Source: Aneurinibacillus terranovensis DSM 18919 (GTDB taxonomy: Bacteria; Bacillota; Bacilli; Aneurinibacillales; Aneurinibacillaceae). Taken from it: a stretch of DNA of 64,000 bases. The notes below the pieces were generated by a model. It had not been told where the DNA came from. It did no database searches and saw nothing but the letters and a program-made list of their open reading frames with translations. Positions 50,742-58,732 of the stretch are shown here, in pieces (position 1 is the first letter of the stretch; each line of letters begins with the position of its first letter). The stretch is from assembly GCF_000430625.1 (NCBI RefSeq), contig NZ_AUMJ01000024.1, forward strand, positions 1 to 64,000, read 5' to 3'. Both the position numbers and the translations under genes were made by a program.

Positions 50742-51101
50742 GTGAAAAAATCAGTTGTATCTCAAATAGGGCCGATGGCTTTGGAATTTGAAGAAGAAAA
50801 GGTGCTGATTTTTTTCGGCCCGCAGGCCCCTGAAGAATTAAAAGAAGTCGCGGTCATTCATGAAATTCATGAACACCATGAGAAACCGATTTCTGCGGGG
50901 GACACATTAATGATCGATGATCAGACATATCACATTGTAAAGGTTGGAACAGAAGCGAATAAAAATTTAAACGAACTCGGACATATTTCGATTTACTTCA
51001 CCGAAGCACCTGAAGATGTTTTGCCCGGTTCTATCTACGCTACCCCTCATGTATACCCTAAGATTGTGGAGGGTTCTCAGATCGAGTTTTTAAAGAAGTA
51101 A
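50742..51101 (+). CDS. srlB: PTS glucitol/sorbitol-family EIIA component
   Basis: The 119-residue protein shows EIIA-Gut features: VSQIGPMALEFEEEKVLIFF, AVIHEIHEHHE with several His residues near position 40, ISAGDTLMIDDQTYHIVKVG and NELGHISIYF. GTG at 50742 behind GAGGAGG starts at the conserved VKKSVVSQIG, so the earlier frame start at 50697 is rejected. It takes phosphate from HPr, perhaps the operon's own. It is the last gene before a terminator at 51131-51173. Confidence 0.9.
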   Translation: MKKSVVSQIGPMALEFEEEKVLIFFGPQAPEELKEVAVIHEIHEHHEKPISAGDTLMIDDQTYHIVKVGTEANKNLNELGHISIYFTEAPEDVLPGSIYATPHVYPKIVEGSQIEFLKK

Positions 51102-51130
51102 GCGGCATAGAATATGTGCTAGAATCAAAA

Positions 51131-51173
51131 AAGCCGAGCTAGTCCAGACGAAAAACCTGAACCTGCTCGGCTT
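51131..51173. terminator. Terminator shared by the PTS operon and the cstR gene
   Basis: AAGCCGAGC (51131-51139) pairs with GCTCGGCTT (51165-51173) across a 25-base loop. The two genes are convergent, so it can serve both. Confidence 0.6.
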
Positions 51174-51202
51174 AAATTTACCTATCTCTTATCCGCTGTA
51201 TG

Positions 51203-51463
51203 TTATCTGCTTTTTACAAGCAGATCAACTGCTTCTTTGATAACCGATTCAGGATTATTTCCCTGTTCCAGTTCCTTGCGAATGCACGCCTCGATATTGT
51301 TTGCGACGACTACTCCCACCACACGATCCACTGCTGAACGAATAGCCGATAATTGTGTCACCACATCCCGGCAATCCTTCTCTTGCTCCATCATGCTTAA
51401 TACACCACGTATCTGACCTTCAATTCTGCGCAGCCGGTTTTTCATTTGATCGTTGTATTCCAT
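51203..51463 (-). CDS. cstR: CstR-type persulfide-sensing repressor (CsoR family)
   Basis: The 86-residue all-helical repressor has the CsoR/DUF156 core NRLRRIEGQIRGVLSMMEQE, Cys31 in KDCRDVVTQLSAI and Cys60 in NNIEACIRKEL. Copper-sensing CsoR uses Cys-His-Cys; here the His position is Asn56, as in CstR, which senses persulfides and sulfane sulfur with two Cys. The next gene upstream encodes a CoA-disulfide reductase with a rhodanese domain, a typical CstR target. It is read behind that gene on the same strand with an 86-base gap, which may have its own promoter. Confidence 0.85.
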   Translation of the reverse strand: MEYNDQMKNRLRRIEGQIRGVLSMMEQEKDCRDVVTQLSAIRSAVDRVVGVVVANNIEACIRKELEQGNNPESVIKEAVDLLVKSR

Positions 51464-51549
51464 ATCAAAGTTACACCCCAGATTTATAATATACGATCTT
51501 GGGTATTATATTTTTTTTTACATCTATTGTCAACCTGCTTGACTGCCTT

Positions 51550-53199
51550 TCACCCTTGCTGTACAGCGGAATACGTTTTCCAGCCTCCATCCAGGTTTTT
51601 CACCTTGTATCCATTTTCCATGAGAATACGGGCGGCAAGGTATCCTCTAAGTCCTACCTGGCAGGAAACGTAGAGTTCCTGATGTTTTGGAATTTCATTC
51701 ATCCTCTCCCGAATTTGGCCCAAAGGTATGTTTATTGACCCCTTGATATAACCCATTTCGCGTTCCGCTTCCTCCCTCACATCAATCAGGAGTCCGCCAT
51801 TTTTAACAATGTCATCAATCTCGTACCACTGTACAGTTTCTACTTTCTCTTCCATTATGTTCGTTGCTACATACCCAAGCATATTGACCGGGTCTTTTGC
51901 AGAAGAATAAGGTGGTGCATACGCCAATTCAAGGTCCGGCAAATCCAGTACGGATAGCCCCCCTTTTATCGCTGTGGCAATCACATCGATTCTTTTATCC
52001 ACCCCATCAAAACCGACTCCTTGAGCCCCAAATATTTTTCCGGTACCCGGCTCAAACAAAAGTTTAAGAGCCATCGATGAAGCCCCCGGATAATATCCTG
52101 CATGCGAACCCGGATGAATATGAATTGCCCGGTAATCAATGCCCAATCTCTTTAACGTTTTTTCGTTATTGCCTGTGGCAGCGGCCGTAAAATCAAACAC
52201 CTTAACAATTGATGTCCCCATTGTTCCTCTGTACGCAGCTTTTTTTCCATAAATATGGTCAGCTACGATTCTAGCTTGGCGATTGGCCGGCCACGCCAGT
52301 GGAATCATGGTTGGTTGTCCGTTAATATAATCCGTGACTTCAATAGCATCTCCCAGGGCGTAAATATACGGGTCAGAAGTCTGTAACGCATCATTGACTT
52401 TAATGCCCCCTCTTTCACCCAACTCCAGCCCGGCCTCACGAGCAAGCTGATTTTCCGGCCGTACACCGATTGAAAGGATAATCATATCGGTCTCAAGTTC
52501 TCTTCCACTGGTAAGCATAAGTTTATTGCCATTTGGGGCAACCTCTGTTACTCCGTCATTTAAAATCAATTCTACTCCCTTATTTCGAACGTGTGTATGA
52601 AGAATGGAAGCCATCTCGAAATCGAGCGGTGCCATAATTTGATTTGACATTTCAACGAGCGTGACCTGTATCCCATGGCTGCTCAAATTCTCGACCATTT
52701 CTACCCCGATAAATCCTCCTCCGACAATGACCGCTTTTCGAGGCTTCTTCTCATCGACAAACGCTTTAATTTTGTCGGTATCCGGGATGTTCCGCAGCGT
52801 GAATACATTGGACGCCTCCAATAAGCCCGGGATAGGGGGAACAACCGGTTTTGCGCCCGGGGATAGCACAAGCACATCATACTCTTCCTCATACGTTTTG
52901 CCCGACTGTATATCTTTTATTTCAAGCGTTTTTCTTTCCTTATTGATGGATACCGCTTCACTTTCTACACGGATATCCAGATTGAACCGTTTAGCCATTC
53001 CTTCAACCGTTTGAACGAGCAATGCATTACGATTTGTAATAATCCCGCCGATGTAATAAGGCAGGCCGCAGTTTGCAAAAGATATAAATTCTCCTCTTTC
53101 AACTAGGACAATATGCGAGTTCTCATCCAGCCTTCTTAGACGCGCAGCAGTTGTTGCACCACCAGCGACGCCCCCGACAACGACTATCTTTTTCCCCAT
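51550..53199 (-). CDS. cdr: CoA-disulfide reductase fused to a rhodanese domain (CoADR-RHD)
   Basis: The 549-residue fusion has the FAD motif VVVGGVAGGATTAARLRRLD, the active Cys43 in SFANCGLPYYIGG, the NAD motif AVIVGGGFIGVEMVENLSSH and the dimer-interface part (ALGDAIEVTD). A C-terminal rhodanese domain from about residue 455 has its Cys in LYVSCQVGLRGYLAARI. Such fusions reduce CoA disulfides or CoA/glutathione polysulfides and belong to sulfane-sulfur handling. The operator-like site at 53215-53230 in front and cstR behind support persulfide control. Confidence 0.92.
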   Translation of the reverse strand: MGKKIVVVGGVAGGATTAARLRRLDENSHIVLVERGEFISFANCGLPYYIGGIITNRNALLVQTVEGMAKRFNLDIRVESEAVSINKERKTLEIKDIQSGKTYEEEYDVLVLSPGAKPVVPPIPGLLEASNVFTLRNIPDTDKIKAFVDEKKPRKAVIVGGGFIGVEMVENLSSHGIQVTLVEMSNQIMAPLDFEMASILHTHVRNKGVELILNDGVTEVAPNGNKLMLTSGRELETDMIILSIGVRPENQLAREAGLELGERGGIKVNDALQTSDPYIYALGDAIEVTDYINGQPTMIPLAWPANRQARIVADHIYGKKAAYRGTMGTSIVKVFDFTAAATGNNEKTLKRLGIDYRAIHIHPGSHAGYYPGASSMALKLLFEPGTGKIFGAQGVGFDGVDKRIDVIATAIKGGLSVLDLPDLELAYAPPYSSAKDPVNMLGYVATNIMEEKVETVQWYEIDDIVKNGGLLIDVREEAEREMGYIKGSINIPLGQIRERMNEIPKHQELYVSCQVGLRGYLAARILMENGYKVKNLDGGWKTYSAVQQG

Positions 53200-53214
53200 T
53201 AGTTAGCCTCCTAT

Positions 53215-53230
53215 ATACCATACAGGGTAT
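53215..53230. promoter_or_regulatory. CstR-operator-like palindrome before cdr
   Basis: ATACCATACAGGGTAT: ATACC and GGGTAT/GGTAT arms in a 16-bp near-palindrome, between 15 and 31 bases before the cdr ATG. CsoR/CstR operators are GC-tract palindromes with TACCC/GGGTA, which this resembles. Another GGGTAT occurs at 51501-51506 in the cdr-cstR gap. Confidence 0.5.
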
Positions 53231-53330
53231 TTATTGTTTCTTTTATTTTACTGCAAAAATAAAAAAAAGGTAAGGCTAATTATGTCAAATGGATGATTTT
53301 TAAAATTTTATGTTAGACCGCCACTTGCTC

Positions 53331-53420
53331 TCACAAATCGCTGCGCTTAATCATTCGGTATGCAAACAATATAAGGGCGACTAAACCAAGCTTCATGCAA
53401 ACAAACAATGCCAGGAACAT
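53331..53420 (-). CDS. Small membrane protein candidate, 29 residues
   Basis: ATG at 53420 follows a long purine run (GGGGGGAAGAGGG) that could serve as a strong ribosome binding site. The product, beginning MFLALFVCMKLGLVALILFA and ending MIKRSDL, is one hydrophobic helix with a positively charged end. This looks like a genuine small single-pass protein, but there are no homologues I can name and no clear promoter. It lies alone between cdr and the hairpin repeats. It could also be chance. Confidence 0.4.
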   Translation of the reverse strand: MFLALFVCMKLGLVALILFAYRMIKRSDL

Positions 53421-53598
53421 CCCTCTTCCCCCCCTGTAACAGTAAACAACGTTACTTTCTAACAGCACATATTGATTAAGTATATAGCAGGATTATCATT
53501 GTGAGTATGAGGGTTTTCCCCTAATCGCAATCAAATTGTGACATTTATTTGAAAATAGATAAGCTCAAAGAAGACAAACCGTTCCATTCCCTAAAAAA

Positions 53599-53758
53599 TA
53601 AGAAAAACTCGCAGGCGTTGCCGCTCGTCCTTTTTCTGCAGGGAAGCGAAACGGCCGCTTAGTGACCGGAAGGTCGGACCGACAAAACATCCGGGTACCT
53701 CAATGATGGAGACAATTGTCGGTCTGATCGACCTTCCGGCCACACGCTCCACATCGAA
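53599..53758. repeat. Long-hairpin repeat, copy 1
   Basis: About 160 bp repeated at 53862-54018 in direct orientation with about 95% identity. It contains CCGGAAGGTCG-GACCGACAA (53666-53685), which pairs over 20 bp with TTGTCGGTC-TGAT-CGACCTTCCGG (53716-53739), leaving a TGAT bulge and a 30-base loop. No coding sense is visible: reading frames across it have no ribosome binding site and repeat the same text. Confidence 0.85.
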
Positions 53759-53809
53759 AAAGCAACGTTCGGCACACTCCCGCGAGTTTTTCTCAGGTGA
53801 CCCATGGAG

Positions 53810-53853
53810 GAAAGTATATGTTGCTTTAATACTGTAAAGCAACATATACTTTC
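53810..53853. repeat. Perfect 19-bp inverted repeat between the hairpin repeats
   Basis: GAAAGTATATGTTGCTTTA (53810-53828) and its exact complement (53835-53853) around ATACTG. Outside it, CCCGCGAGTTTTTCT (53779-53793) is the inverse of AGAAAAACTCGCGGG at the left end of copy 2 (53864-53878), so the spacer is itself a nested palindrome. Confidence 0.8.
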
Positions 53854-53861
53854 TTTAACGG

Positions 53862-54018
53862 TAAGAAAAACTCGCGGGCGTTGCCGCTCGTCCTTTTTCT
53901 GCAGGGAAGCGAAACGGCCGCTTAGTGACCGGAAGGGGACCGACAAAACATCCGGGTATCTCAAGGATGGAGACAATTGTCGGTCTGATCGACCTTCCGG
54001 CCACACGCTCCACATCGA
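53862..54018. repeat. Long-hairpin repeat, copy 2
   Basis: Direct copy of 53599-53758. The main difference is a 3-base loss in the left arm (GGAAGG-GGACC instead of GGAAGGTCGGACC). It falls at the bulge, so the outer 8-bp and inner 9-bp stems are both kept. A further small hairpin, GGCGCG-AAAAA-CGCGCC, follows at about 54027-54043. Confidence 0.85.
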
Positions 54019-54101
54019 ATAAGAAATGGCGCGAAAAACGCGCCAATCTAATTTCATTCTAATTTTTATGGTCTAATTTCATAATTGTAATGCTTATCTT
54101 C

Positions 54102-54758
54102 TTATTTCATTAAATGCTTCATTGTTTTGATCTGTTCTCCCATCACCCCGTGAAGCAAAAGAGGCGTAATGGTACTTTCAATAATCGCCGCTAAAAAGAG
54201 CATCACAACAACCGTACTGATAATTATCGGCAAATCCTTCAGCATGTCGTGGAACCGTGTCGATACAACCGCCCTATTTGAAGGCACAAACAAACCGGCA
54301 AACCATTGAAATACAACCACACCAAACTTAATTCCAATCGATGCGGCAAAAATAATAGCCGTTAGTTCAAGAATGCCATGCGGCAAAATTCCCACCGCAA
54401 AAAGCTCCAAAGGGTTAACCCCATCCATCTGGTACATCTTAAGAAGAAATCCCAAAATAATCCCGTTCATTACCAAGCCTATGATCGGATAAATACCGAT
54501 AAAGAAAATTCCGAGTCCGACCATACTCGCGGCGGCCAGAACATTGTTTTTAAAAATAATCCAAAACGTATATAACGGGTTATTAACGGAATTTATGTCG
54601 CGGGCAATGCGATCTAATCCCTGAAATAGTGCGCGTATCACACTCTTAATCAAAGGGGCGTTAAAATATCCCACAAGTACACCGAGCAGCATGAGGGCAG
54701 CGCCTAAACCGATATACCCTTTGTTTTCTTTAATGATACCTCCCAGCCGTTTGAGCAT
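54102..54758 (-). CDS. SpoIIM-like membrane protein (stage II sporulation protein M family)
   Basis: The 218-residue protein has five to six membrane segments and the family sequences IFKNNVLAAASMVGLGIFFI, GIILGFLLKMYQM and VGILPHGILELTAIIFAASI. The last, with PHGILE, is the hallmark of the DUF95/SpoIIM group. SpoIIM works with SpoIID and SpoIIP in septal peptidoglycan removal during engulfment, but the family also includes paralogues with no known sporulation role. The true spoIIM normally lies in another locus, so this is likely a paralogue. It is divergent from pdaB. Confidence 0.82.
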   Translation of the reverse strand: MLKRLGGIIKENKGYIGLGAALMLLGVLVGYFNAPLIKSVIRALFQGLDRIARDINSVNNPLYTFWIIFKNNVLAAASMVGLGIFFIGIYPIIGLVMNGIILGFLLKMYQMDGVNPLELFAVGILPHGILELTAIIFAASIGIKFGVVVFQWFAGLFVPSNRAVVSTRFHDMLKDLPIIISTVVVMLFLAAIIESTITPLLLHGVMGEQIKTMKHLMK

Positions 54759-54900
54759 TCGCTTATTCGTTCCCCTTTCAACGTGGCTTCTCTATGATGA
54801 TACCATAATTTTCGAATGCTGCCCTGTCATTCATAAGTCATATCCCTGTCCAAACCGCATACATATGTAGTGGACAAAACCTAATCGGGGGGTGTACAGA

Positions 54901-55659
54901 TTGTTTTGGATATACAACGCCAAACGTCTCAAACAGTATTTTATCATTTTTACCGCAGCACTATTCGCAGTCGGCATCGGATGGGCAGAACGCGATAATA
55001 TGTCTATTTTTACATCCAGTAACGCGGAACCCCACGCCATCTACAAAGTGAACACGAAAGAAAAGAAACTAGCCTTAACATTTGATATTAGTTGGGGGGA
55101 GCAACGGACGGGTCCAATTCTTGATATTTTAGAGAAAAAGGGTGTGAAAAAAGCAACCTTCTTTCTCTCTTCACCATGGAGCGAGACCCATCCGGAAATC
55201 GTAAAACGCATTAAAGATATGGGTTTTGAAATTGGTTCTCATGGCCATAAACACGTAAATTACAGCAGTCTAAGCGATGAAGAAATCAAAACACAAATCG
55301 GAAAAGCCGATGCTATTCTGAAAAATCTTACAGGAGCTTCTCCTAAACTCATACGCACCCCGAACGGTAATTTTGATCAGCGGGTATTAAAGACTGCCTC
55401 ATCAATGGGCTATACGGTTATACAGTGGGATACAGACTCAAAAGACTGGTTGAATCCTGGAACGGAGCAGATCGTGGCGAATGTAACGAAAAAGGCCCAC
55501 CCCGGAGACATTATTCTTTTGCACGCTAGCGACACGTGTAAACAAACACACATTGCCCTTCCAATCATTATTGATCAACTGAGGCAAAAAGGATATGAGT
55601 TTGTTACTGTATCGGAGCTTTTGGCAGGGGCCAGCGTGAATGCGAAAGAAGTACAATGA
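54901..55659 (+). CDS. pdaB: PdaB-like spore polysaccharide deacetylase
   Basis: The 252-residue protein has a membrane anchor (QYFIIFTAALFAVGIGWA) and a NodB domain. KKLALTFDISWG is the first motif with the metal Asp replaced by the usual PdaB variation, GSHGHKHVNYSSLSDEEI holds the metal His residues, and RTPNGNFDQRVLKT and IILLHASDTCKQT follow. TTG at 54901 behind GGGGGG is the better start; GTG at 54892 overlaps that motif. PdaB is needed to keep spores dormant. In Bacillus it lies next to kbaA and gerD, as here. Confidence 0.92.
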   Translation: MFWIYNAKRLKQYFIIFTAALFAVGIGWAERDNMSIFTSSNAEPHAIYKVNTKEKKLALTFDISWGEQRTGPILDILEKKGVKKATFFLSSPWSETHPEIVKRIKDMGFEIGSHGHKHVNYSSLSDEEIKTQIGKADAILKNLTGASPKLIRTPNGNFDQRVLKTASSMGYTVIQWDTDSKDWLNPGTEQIVANVTKKAHPGDIILLHASDTCKQTHIALPIIIDQLRQKGYEFVTVSELLAGASVNAKEVQ

Positions 55660-55696
55660 AAAAAGTTCAGCTTTTATTCGTCCTTTTATAGGAAAA

Positions 55697-55725
55697 AAAC
55701 CCGGGCGTAGCACGCACCCGGGTTT
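55697..55725. terminator. Terminator between convergent pdaB and kbaA
   Basis: AAACCCGGG (55697-55705) pairs with CCCGGGTTT (55717-55725), with A- and T-runs on both sides. It can act in both directions. Confidence 0.85.
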
Positions 55726-55809
55726 TCTATACAGCCGGCAATAAGTTTGAGCTTTCTTACGAACACAAAGTAACCAAACCAGTTTTCCACGCCTGTGAGC
55801 CCGGTACAA

Positions 55810-56391
55810 TCAACTGCTTTTCACCAGTCTGTGCAGCTGCATAATCTGCCATATATTGCACAGAAAAAGCGGAATTAGCATAAACAGCATAGATTTTATA
55901 TTATTCGTCCGCAATGCCGGCACCCATTCCAGTGTAGTCACCGCAAACATAAAAAACACTGTTGGAATCCATGCGGTCCTGTTGGTGGCTTGAACTTTAA
56001 AAAATGCGACAACAACGGCCAGCACCAGCAGTACTGCAGGCAACACGACATAGCTTAAAAGCGAAGCCTGCCCCGCAAAAATGTCGTGCCGCAATACAAC
56101 GAGATCAATGAATACCAATAAAATAAGGATGATTTGAATGCCTTCCCAAAGGCTTTTCTTCTTAAAAAACCCCAGGGCCATATAATTTATCGTGAGATAA
56201 GCGAAAAAACCCATTTGGCTTATTACACTAAACATAATTCCAGCAAGCACATTGCCAAACAGCCCCATTCCAAAATTAGCAAACCCGTTTTTAAATGTTT
56301 CCTGGCCGATGATAACCCCCGAGACGAGGCCCCCTATACCGCCAAGTAATAATGTTGAAAAGAAAAGAAAAGACCATTTCTTCAGATTCAT
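55810..56391 (-). CDS. kbaA: KinB-signalling pathway activation protein
   Basis: The 193-residue protein has six predicted helices and the family sequences WSFLFFSTLLLGGIGGLVSG, ANFGMGLFGNVLAGIMFSVI, SQMGFFAYLTINYMALGFFK and LEWVPALRTNNIKSMLFMLI. KbaA is a membrane protein that modulates KinB in the phosphorelay starting sporulation. ATG at 56391 behind GGAGGGG fits the family start. The neighbourhood (gerD divergent, pdaB convergent) is the conserved one. Confidence 0.9.
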   Translation of the reverse strand: MNLKKWSFLFFSTLLLGGIGGLVSGVIIGQETFKNGFANFGMGLFGNVLAGIMFSVISQMGFFAYLTINYMALGFFKKKSLWEGIQIILILLVFIDLVVLRHDIFAGQASLLSYVVLPAVLLVLAVVVAFFKVQATNRTAWIPTVFFMFAVTTLEWVPALRTNNIKSMLFMLIPLFLCNIWQIMQLHRLVKSS

Positions 56392-56544
56392 CGGTAACCA
56401 ACCCCTCCAGATTTCCCAGCCCATTTGATTGTATCAACACAAGTTATAAAAAACCAGTAATTTTACGTATTTGAAAAGGGATAAACAAATACCGCCTTTC
56501 ACATTCTAAAAGTATAAACGAAGGAAGAAAGGTGGTATATACTG

Positions 56545-57291
56545 GTGAATGTACGGAAAAATGTACGCTATTTCTATCTCATTCTTGCTTTTACTATGGT
56601 AACAGGTTGTGGCGCCGGGGGCGGAAATACCAATGCATCATCCCCTGACTATAGAGAAATGAAGCCCATGGTGGTAGATATCCTTAAAACAACTGAGGGA
56701 AAGCAGGCCATTAAAGAGGCGATGCAGGGCTCTGACGAATCGGGAGGACAACAGAAAGGCGGCATGTCAACAAAAAGCACAGGTGGATCCGGCGGGCAGG
56801 GCGGATCCAATCAAAGCCAGGGAGGCGGCGATACTGGTGACACGACGATGAAAATCCACCAAATGATGCAGGACCCGAAAATTGCCGCTTCATTTGCAAA
56901 AACGATGACAGAAGAAAACAGAACGCTGATTAAAGGATTGATAAAGGACCCGGAATACCAGAGAATGCTGATGGATGTTATGCGGGACCCGCAGTTTGAA
57001 AAAGTGTTGCTTGAAACAATGAAGAGCCCTTCTTATCGCCAGCAGACGATGTCCGTTATGAAGGATTCTCTGCAGAGCCCTCTGTTTCGTGTAGAAATGG
57101 TCAATTTAATTCATAAAGCCCAGCAGGAAATGGTCAGGCCTGAAGGCGGACAAATGGACCAGGGCACTCAACAGCAAGGCGGGGGCCAGGGCGATCAGGG
57201 TGGCAAAAGCAAGGGCGGTAAAGGTAATAAAGAAGGAAAAGGCGGTAAGGGAGGCGGCGATAGCAGCGATGGCGGCGGTGGCGGCAGCTGA
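56545..57291 (+). CDS. gerD: Spore germination lipoprotein GerD
   Basis: The 248-residue protein starts with a lipoprotein signal (YLILAFTMVTGC, Cys at 22). The core, DYREMKPMVVDILKTTEGKQ, MTEENRTLIKGLIKDPEYQR and MKSPSYRQQTMSVMKDSLQS, is the helical trimer domain of GerD. Gly/Gln/Ser-rich stretches lie at residues 65-105 and after 200; the C-terminal one is nearly all Gly and Lys. GerD scaffolds the nutrient receptors in the inner spore membrane. GTG at 56545 follows AAGGTGG. Transcription in the forespore is expected, but I did not verify a sigma-G promoter. Confidence 0.92.
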   Translation: MNVRKNVRYFYLILAFTMVTGCGAGGGNTNASSPDYREMKPMVVDILKTTEGKQAIKEAMQGSDESGGQQKGGMSTKSTGGSGGQGGSNQSQGGGDTGDTTMKIHQMMQDPKIAASFAKTMTEENRTLIKGLIKDPEYQRMLMDVMRDPQFEKVLLETMKSPSYRQQTMSVMKDSLQSPLFRVEMVNLIHKAQQEMVRPEGGQMDQGTQQQGGGQGDQGGKSKGGKGNKEGKGGKGGGDSSDGGGGGS

Positions 57292-57338
57292 TTACACACG
57301 TCATCTCCAGATCATAAATGTTTCTTATACATTAAAGA

Positions 57339-57371
57339 AAACGCTGCTCTTCTTAAAAATGAGCAGCGTTT
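57339..57371 (+). terminator. Terminator after gerD
   Basis: AAACGCTGCTC (57339-57349) pairs with GAGCAGCGTTT (57361-57371) and is followed by T5. Confidence 0.9.
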
Positions 57372-57457
57372 TTTTACCAGCGCAACCAGCTTCATAATCT
57401 ATAACAAGTATTTTATACTGGCGTACGAGTATCGTGATACATCACGACAGATTCTTC

Positions 57458-58573
57458 TTATAAGTGCACTTTACATTTTTTATCGACGGTTCTCGCCAAT
57501 TCCATATACACGTTTCCGATCGTCTCATTTTCCCGGTAAACGGACGGAGCGTAGCGTTCTTCATCACGCATAGGCTCAGGCTGTCCAAGCGGAATTTGCG
57601 CCAGCAATTCCGAGTTGAGCTGTTCTGCCAGCTTCTCGCCGCCGCCGCTGCCGAAAATCGGGTCCTTTTCCCCGGTTTTATTCACATAATAAGACATATT
57701 TTCTACGACACCGAGGATTTCATGGTTGGTTTTTAACGCCATTGCCCCGGCACGGGCCGCTACAAAAGCCGCTGTTGGATGCGGTGTTGTTACAATGATC
57801 TCTTTACTGTGGGGAATCATTTGATGGACATCCAAAGCCACGTCCCCAGTTCCCGGCGGGAGGTCAAGAATCATGTAATCCAGTTGCCCCCAATGAACTT
57901 CACTAAAGAAATTGCGGAGCATTTTACCAAGCATTGGGCCGCGCCAGATAATCGGCGAATTGTCCTCGACAAAAAAACCCATCGAGATCACTTTCACACC
58001 CAGCCGCTGAACAGGCATAATGGTATTGTCCACAACCACGGGCCGCTGCGTGATGCCCATCATATCCGGGACGCTGAATCCGTAGATGTCTGCATCAATC
58101 ACGCCGACTTTCTTGCCAAGTCGGGCAAGGGATGCCGCGAGATTAACGGTGACCGTTGATTTGCCAACGCCGCCCTTACCGCTCGTTACTGCGATGAATA
58201 CGGTGTTAGATTCCGGGCCAAGAATAGGCGAAATGGCGTTCAATCCAGCTCCATGCCCCTGCACTCCCGCGCTCTGTGCCTGATTCGGATTGCCGCTGCG
58301 AATGATAGCGGATACGCGGGCCCGTTCTTCATCTGTCATGGATCCGAAATGAACGGTCACCTGTTCCGCACCCAAGGATCTAATTGCATTTTCTACATCT
58401 TCCTGGATTTTTACTTTAAGAGGGCATCCTTGAATCGTAAGGATGATATCGAGTTCAACTTTTGTATCATTAATCTTGATGTTTCGAACCATTCCCAGTT
58501 CTACGACACTGCGATGAATTTCCGGATCTTCCACATCTTTTAACGCTTCTAACACTTTCTCTTCTGTGATCAA
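57458..58573 (-). CDS. salA: Mrp/SalA-family P-loop ATPase (Fe-S carrier)
   Basis: The 371-residue protein has an N-terminal MIP18-like domain (LKDVEDPEIHRSVVELGMVR, residues 8-27) and a P-loop domain with SGKGGVGKSTVTVNLAASLA, VGVIDADIYGFSVPDMMGIT and YMILDLPPGTGDVALDVHQM. The Cys pair often found near the C-terminus of Mrp is not obvious. In Bacillus the gene at this place is salA, a repressor of scoC; in other bacteria the protein transfers Fe-S clusters. TTG at 58573 behind AGAGGTG matches the family start, and the frame extends 27 codons further upstream. Confidence 0.9.
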   Translation of the reverse strand: MITEEKVLEALKDVEDPEIHRSVVELGMVRNIKINDTKVELDIILTIQGCPLKVKIQEDVENAIRSLGAEQVTVHFGSMTDEERARVSAIIRSGNPNQAQSAGVQGHGAGLNAISPILGPESNTVFIAVTSGKGGVGKSTVTVNLAASLARLGKKVGVIDADIYGFSVPDMMGITQRPVVVDNTIMPVQRLGVKVISMGFFVEDNSPIIWRGPMLGKMLRNFFSEVHWGQLDYMILDLPPGTGDVALDVHQMIPHSKEIIVTTPHPTAAFVAARAGAMALKTNHEILGVVENMSYYVNKTGEKDPIFGSGGGEKLAEQLNSELLAQIPLGQPEPMRDEERYAPSVYRENETIGNVYMELARTVDKKCKVHL

Positions 58574-58732
58574 AGAATTCACCTCTTTAGATATTGACTG
58601 CTTATTTGTTTGTAGAGGAGGAAAGTATAGCTTTCTTTCTCTACACAGGTGCAACTAAGGCTATGACCAGGCCCGCGGATCGGCGTTAGCCAGGTTTTCT
58701 TTATTATAGCATTCCTTGCTTGTTCGTCTAGA

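Noticed and set aside
51203-51463. Copper-sensing CsoR
   Set aside because: The copper-ligand His is Asn56 and no copZA genes are near; the pattern is that of CstR.
53591-54057. Overlapping reading frames (84, 132 and 72 codons) in the hairpin repeats
   Set aside because: They only arise because the same repeat is read twice; there is no ribosome binding site, and both strands are equally open.
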